A stretch of DNA of 64,000 nucleotides from Acanthaster planci. Its lineage: Eukaryota; Echinodermata; Asteroidea; Valvatida; Acanthasteridae. The stretch is from positions 10,367,399 through 10,431,398 of the forward strand of contig NW_019091362.1 in assembly GCF_001949145.1 (NCBI RefSeq). The letters are read 5' to 3'. Of the stretch, positions 62,900-64,000 are shown piece by piece (within the stretch, counting starts at the first letter, position 1; every line of letters begins with the position of its first letter). A program made the translations under genes and the position numbers. The notes beneath the pieces are model-generated. The model saw only the letters and a list, made by a program, of their open reading frames with translations. It made no database searches and was not told the DNA's origin.

Positions 62900-63725
62900 G
62901 TGCTTTCGAAGCCGATTGTAGCGTGTAGTGGAAGCGCTTGGCCACTAATAGTGCGACATGCTCGAATACCAAGTCGTGGAATCTTGAATTCCATTTTTCT
63001 TGAAGAAAAACCCTGCAGATTAAACATGAAAAAATCTGTCTTTTATTTAGATATTTTTGTGGAAGGGCCGTGTTCGTAAGCTTTAGACGATGATTCTAAG
63101 GCAGGCAGATATGTTTTAATTACATTTGACTAATGAAACAACTGTTTTTTTTGGGGAGGGGAACTCGCTCTTCTTCAAGAGATGTTTGTGGTGTATTTTG
63201 GAAGCTTAAGCTGCTTGTTCGTAAGTTTGAGATGATGGGTTGAAATCCTGATACAGACACGTTTTCAGCTCTGTTGTTGTTGCTGTAATAATCACGACCT
63301 CTGTAGTTTATAAATTGCATTCTAAGGGCTGAGCTTGAAAGGTCACATTTCTATTAGAGATGTAGGCGTACGTGGTGTATTGTGAGATAAACGGGCTCAA
63401 GTGACACCAAATTCTAATTTATAAATTCAAATCTAAGGGTTAAGTGTATAAAAAAGAGAGGACCTCTCAGGGATGTATGTGGCTCAGTGTGGAAGTGCCG
63501 TGCTCGAAAGTGTTGGAAGCTGGTTCGAATCCCGGAGAGGCACCTTTTTTTCAATTTATTAATTCAAACCTAAGGTTTAAGTATACAAAAAATCAGTGCT
63601 CTTTCAGAGAAGCATGTGGCTCAGTGTGGAAGCACTGTGCTCGAAATTGTAGGAAGCTGGTTCGAATCCTAGAGGGTACTTTTTATATTCCAATGTACAG
63701 ATTAAAATCCAAGAGTTAAATAAGT
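62900..63725 (+). repeat. Tandem array of tRNA-like units
   Basis: Two clear units (about 63,420-63,555 and 63,556-63,690) share an A-box-like GGCTCAGTGTGG (63,481 and 63,618), a spacer containing GTGCTCGAAA, and a B box GGTTCGAATCC (63,522-63,532 and 63,659-63,669). Each is flanked by AATTCAAATCTAAGGGTTAA-type sequence. The period is about 137 bases. Degenerate units continue leftwards near 63,370, 63,185, 63,060 and 62,930. Cloverleaf pairing is incomplete, so these are not functional tRNAs; probably SINE-derived. Confidence 0.65.
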
Positions 63726-63742
63726 GAAAGTGGAAAAGTTGA

Positions 63743-63880
63743 CTGGGGACCCAAATAGCGAAGTGGTTAAGACCACCGCCTGGGAACCAGAGGACCTAGG
63801 ATCAAATCCGAGACACGGGTGGAGTGGTATGGTATGGTGGACATCAAGTCCCGTACCACTCCACCCTCTTTTTATGCCCC
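63743..63880 (+). mobile_element. tRNA-derived SINE
   Basis: Starts GGGGACCCAAATAGCGAAG with an A box at 63,756-63,766 (TAGCGAAGTGG) and a B box GGATCAAATCC at 63,799-63,809. The body holds a perfect 13-bp hairpin: GGGTGGAGTGGTA (63,817-63,829) with TACCACTCCACCC (63,854-63,866). It runs straight into the 11-bp tandem repeat. Confidence 0.75.
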
Positions 63881-64000
63881 GGGGCCGATTTGGGGCCGAT
63901 TTGGGGCCGATTTGGGGCCGATTTGGGGCCGATTTGGGGCCGATTTGGGGCCGATTTGGGGCCGATTTGGGGCCGATTTGGGGCCGATTTGGGGCCGATT
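63881..64000 (+). repeat. 11-bp tandem repeat GGGGCCGATTT
   Basis: About eleven perfect copies of GGGGCCGATTT, continuing beyond the window end. It forms the tail of the preceding SINE. Confidence 0.97.

Noticed and set aside
63475-63545. Functional tRNA gene
   Set aside because: A and B boxes are present but the acceptor and anticodon stems do not pair properly, and the unit is repeated with decay.

Overview
This window is eukaryotic, from an animal with introns averaging several hundred bases and a heavy load of transposable elements. The proteins resemble deuterostome orthologues. Frequent TACATGTA palindromes and GAGGGCGC motifs would fit a marine invertebrate deuterostome such as an echinoderm or lancelet. 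The species cannot be fixed from the sequence alone.

Region 1 (1-3,876, plus strand): the last five exons of a neurobeachin-like BEACH/WD40 gene (NBEAL1/2 family), encoding the C-terminal WD repeats. A convergent spacer of about 7 kb follows (3,877-10,924).

Region 2 (10,925-29,414, minus strand): a complete 21-exon gene for CWC22, the spliceosome and exon-junction-complex loading factor. All exon phases agree and give 1,246 residues plus stop: an unusually long N-terminal RS/Ser-rich region, then MIF4G, an acidic linker, MA3, a Ser/Asp tail and an RS-rich C-terminus. Its introns carry a degenerate minisatellite and repeats. The sequence just upstream of exon 1 is duplicated about 1.2 kb further upstream.

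Region 3 (about 31-64 kb): no confident host gene. It holds a Ty3/Gypsy element whose integrase-LTR end is inverted relative to gag-PR-RT (34,150-39,823); two near-identical blocks each preceded by a single N (40,255 and 41,364), probably an assembly or haplotype duplication; a Rex1/CR1-like LINE (44,305-47,225) inside a larger interval bracketed by inverted arrays of an ACAACTCGTACC-type motif; a second Ty3/Gypsy element (49,480 to about 57,900) with an extra zinc-finger segment after the integrase; an exon-like cassette with splice signals repeated on both sides of that element; a MITE-like inverted-repeat element; an array of tRNA-like units; and a tRNA-derived SINE that ends in an 11-bp tandem repeat running off the window.

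The two host genes are housekeeping or trafficking genes with no evident functional link. The rest is mobile-element sediment, and the most unusual structures are the repeated exon-like cassette, the internally inverted Gypsy element and the tandem tRNA-like array.
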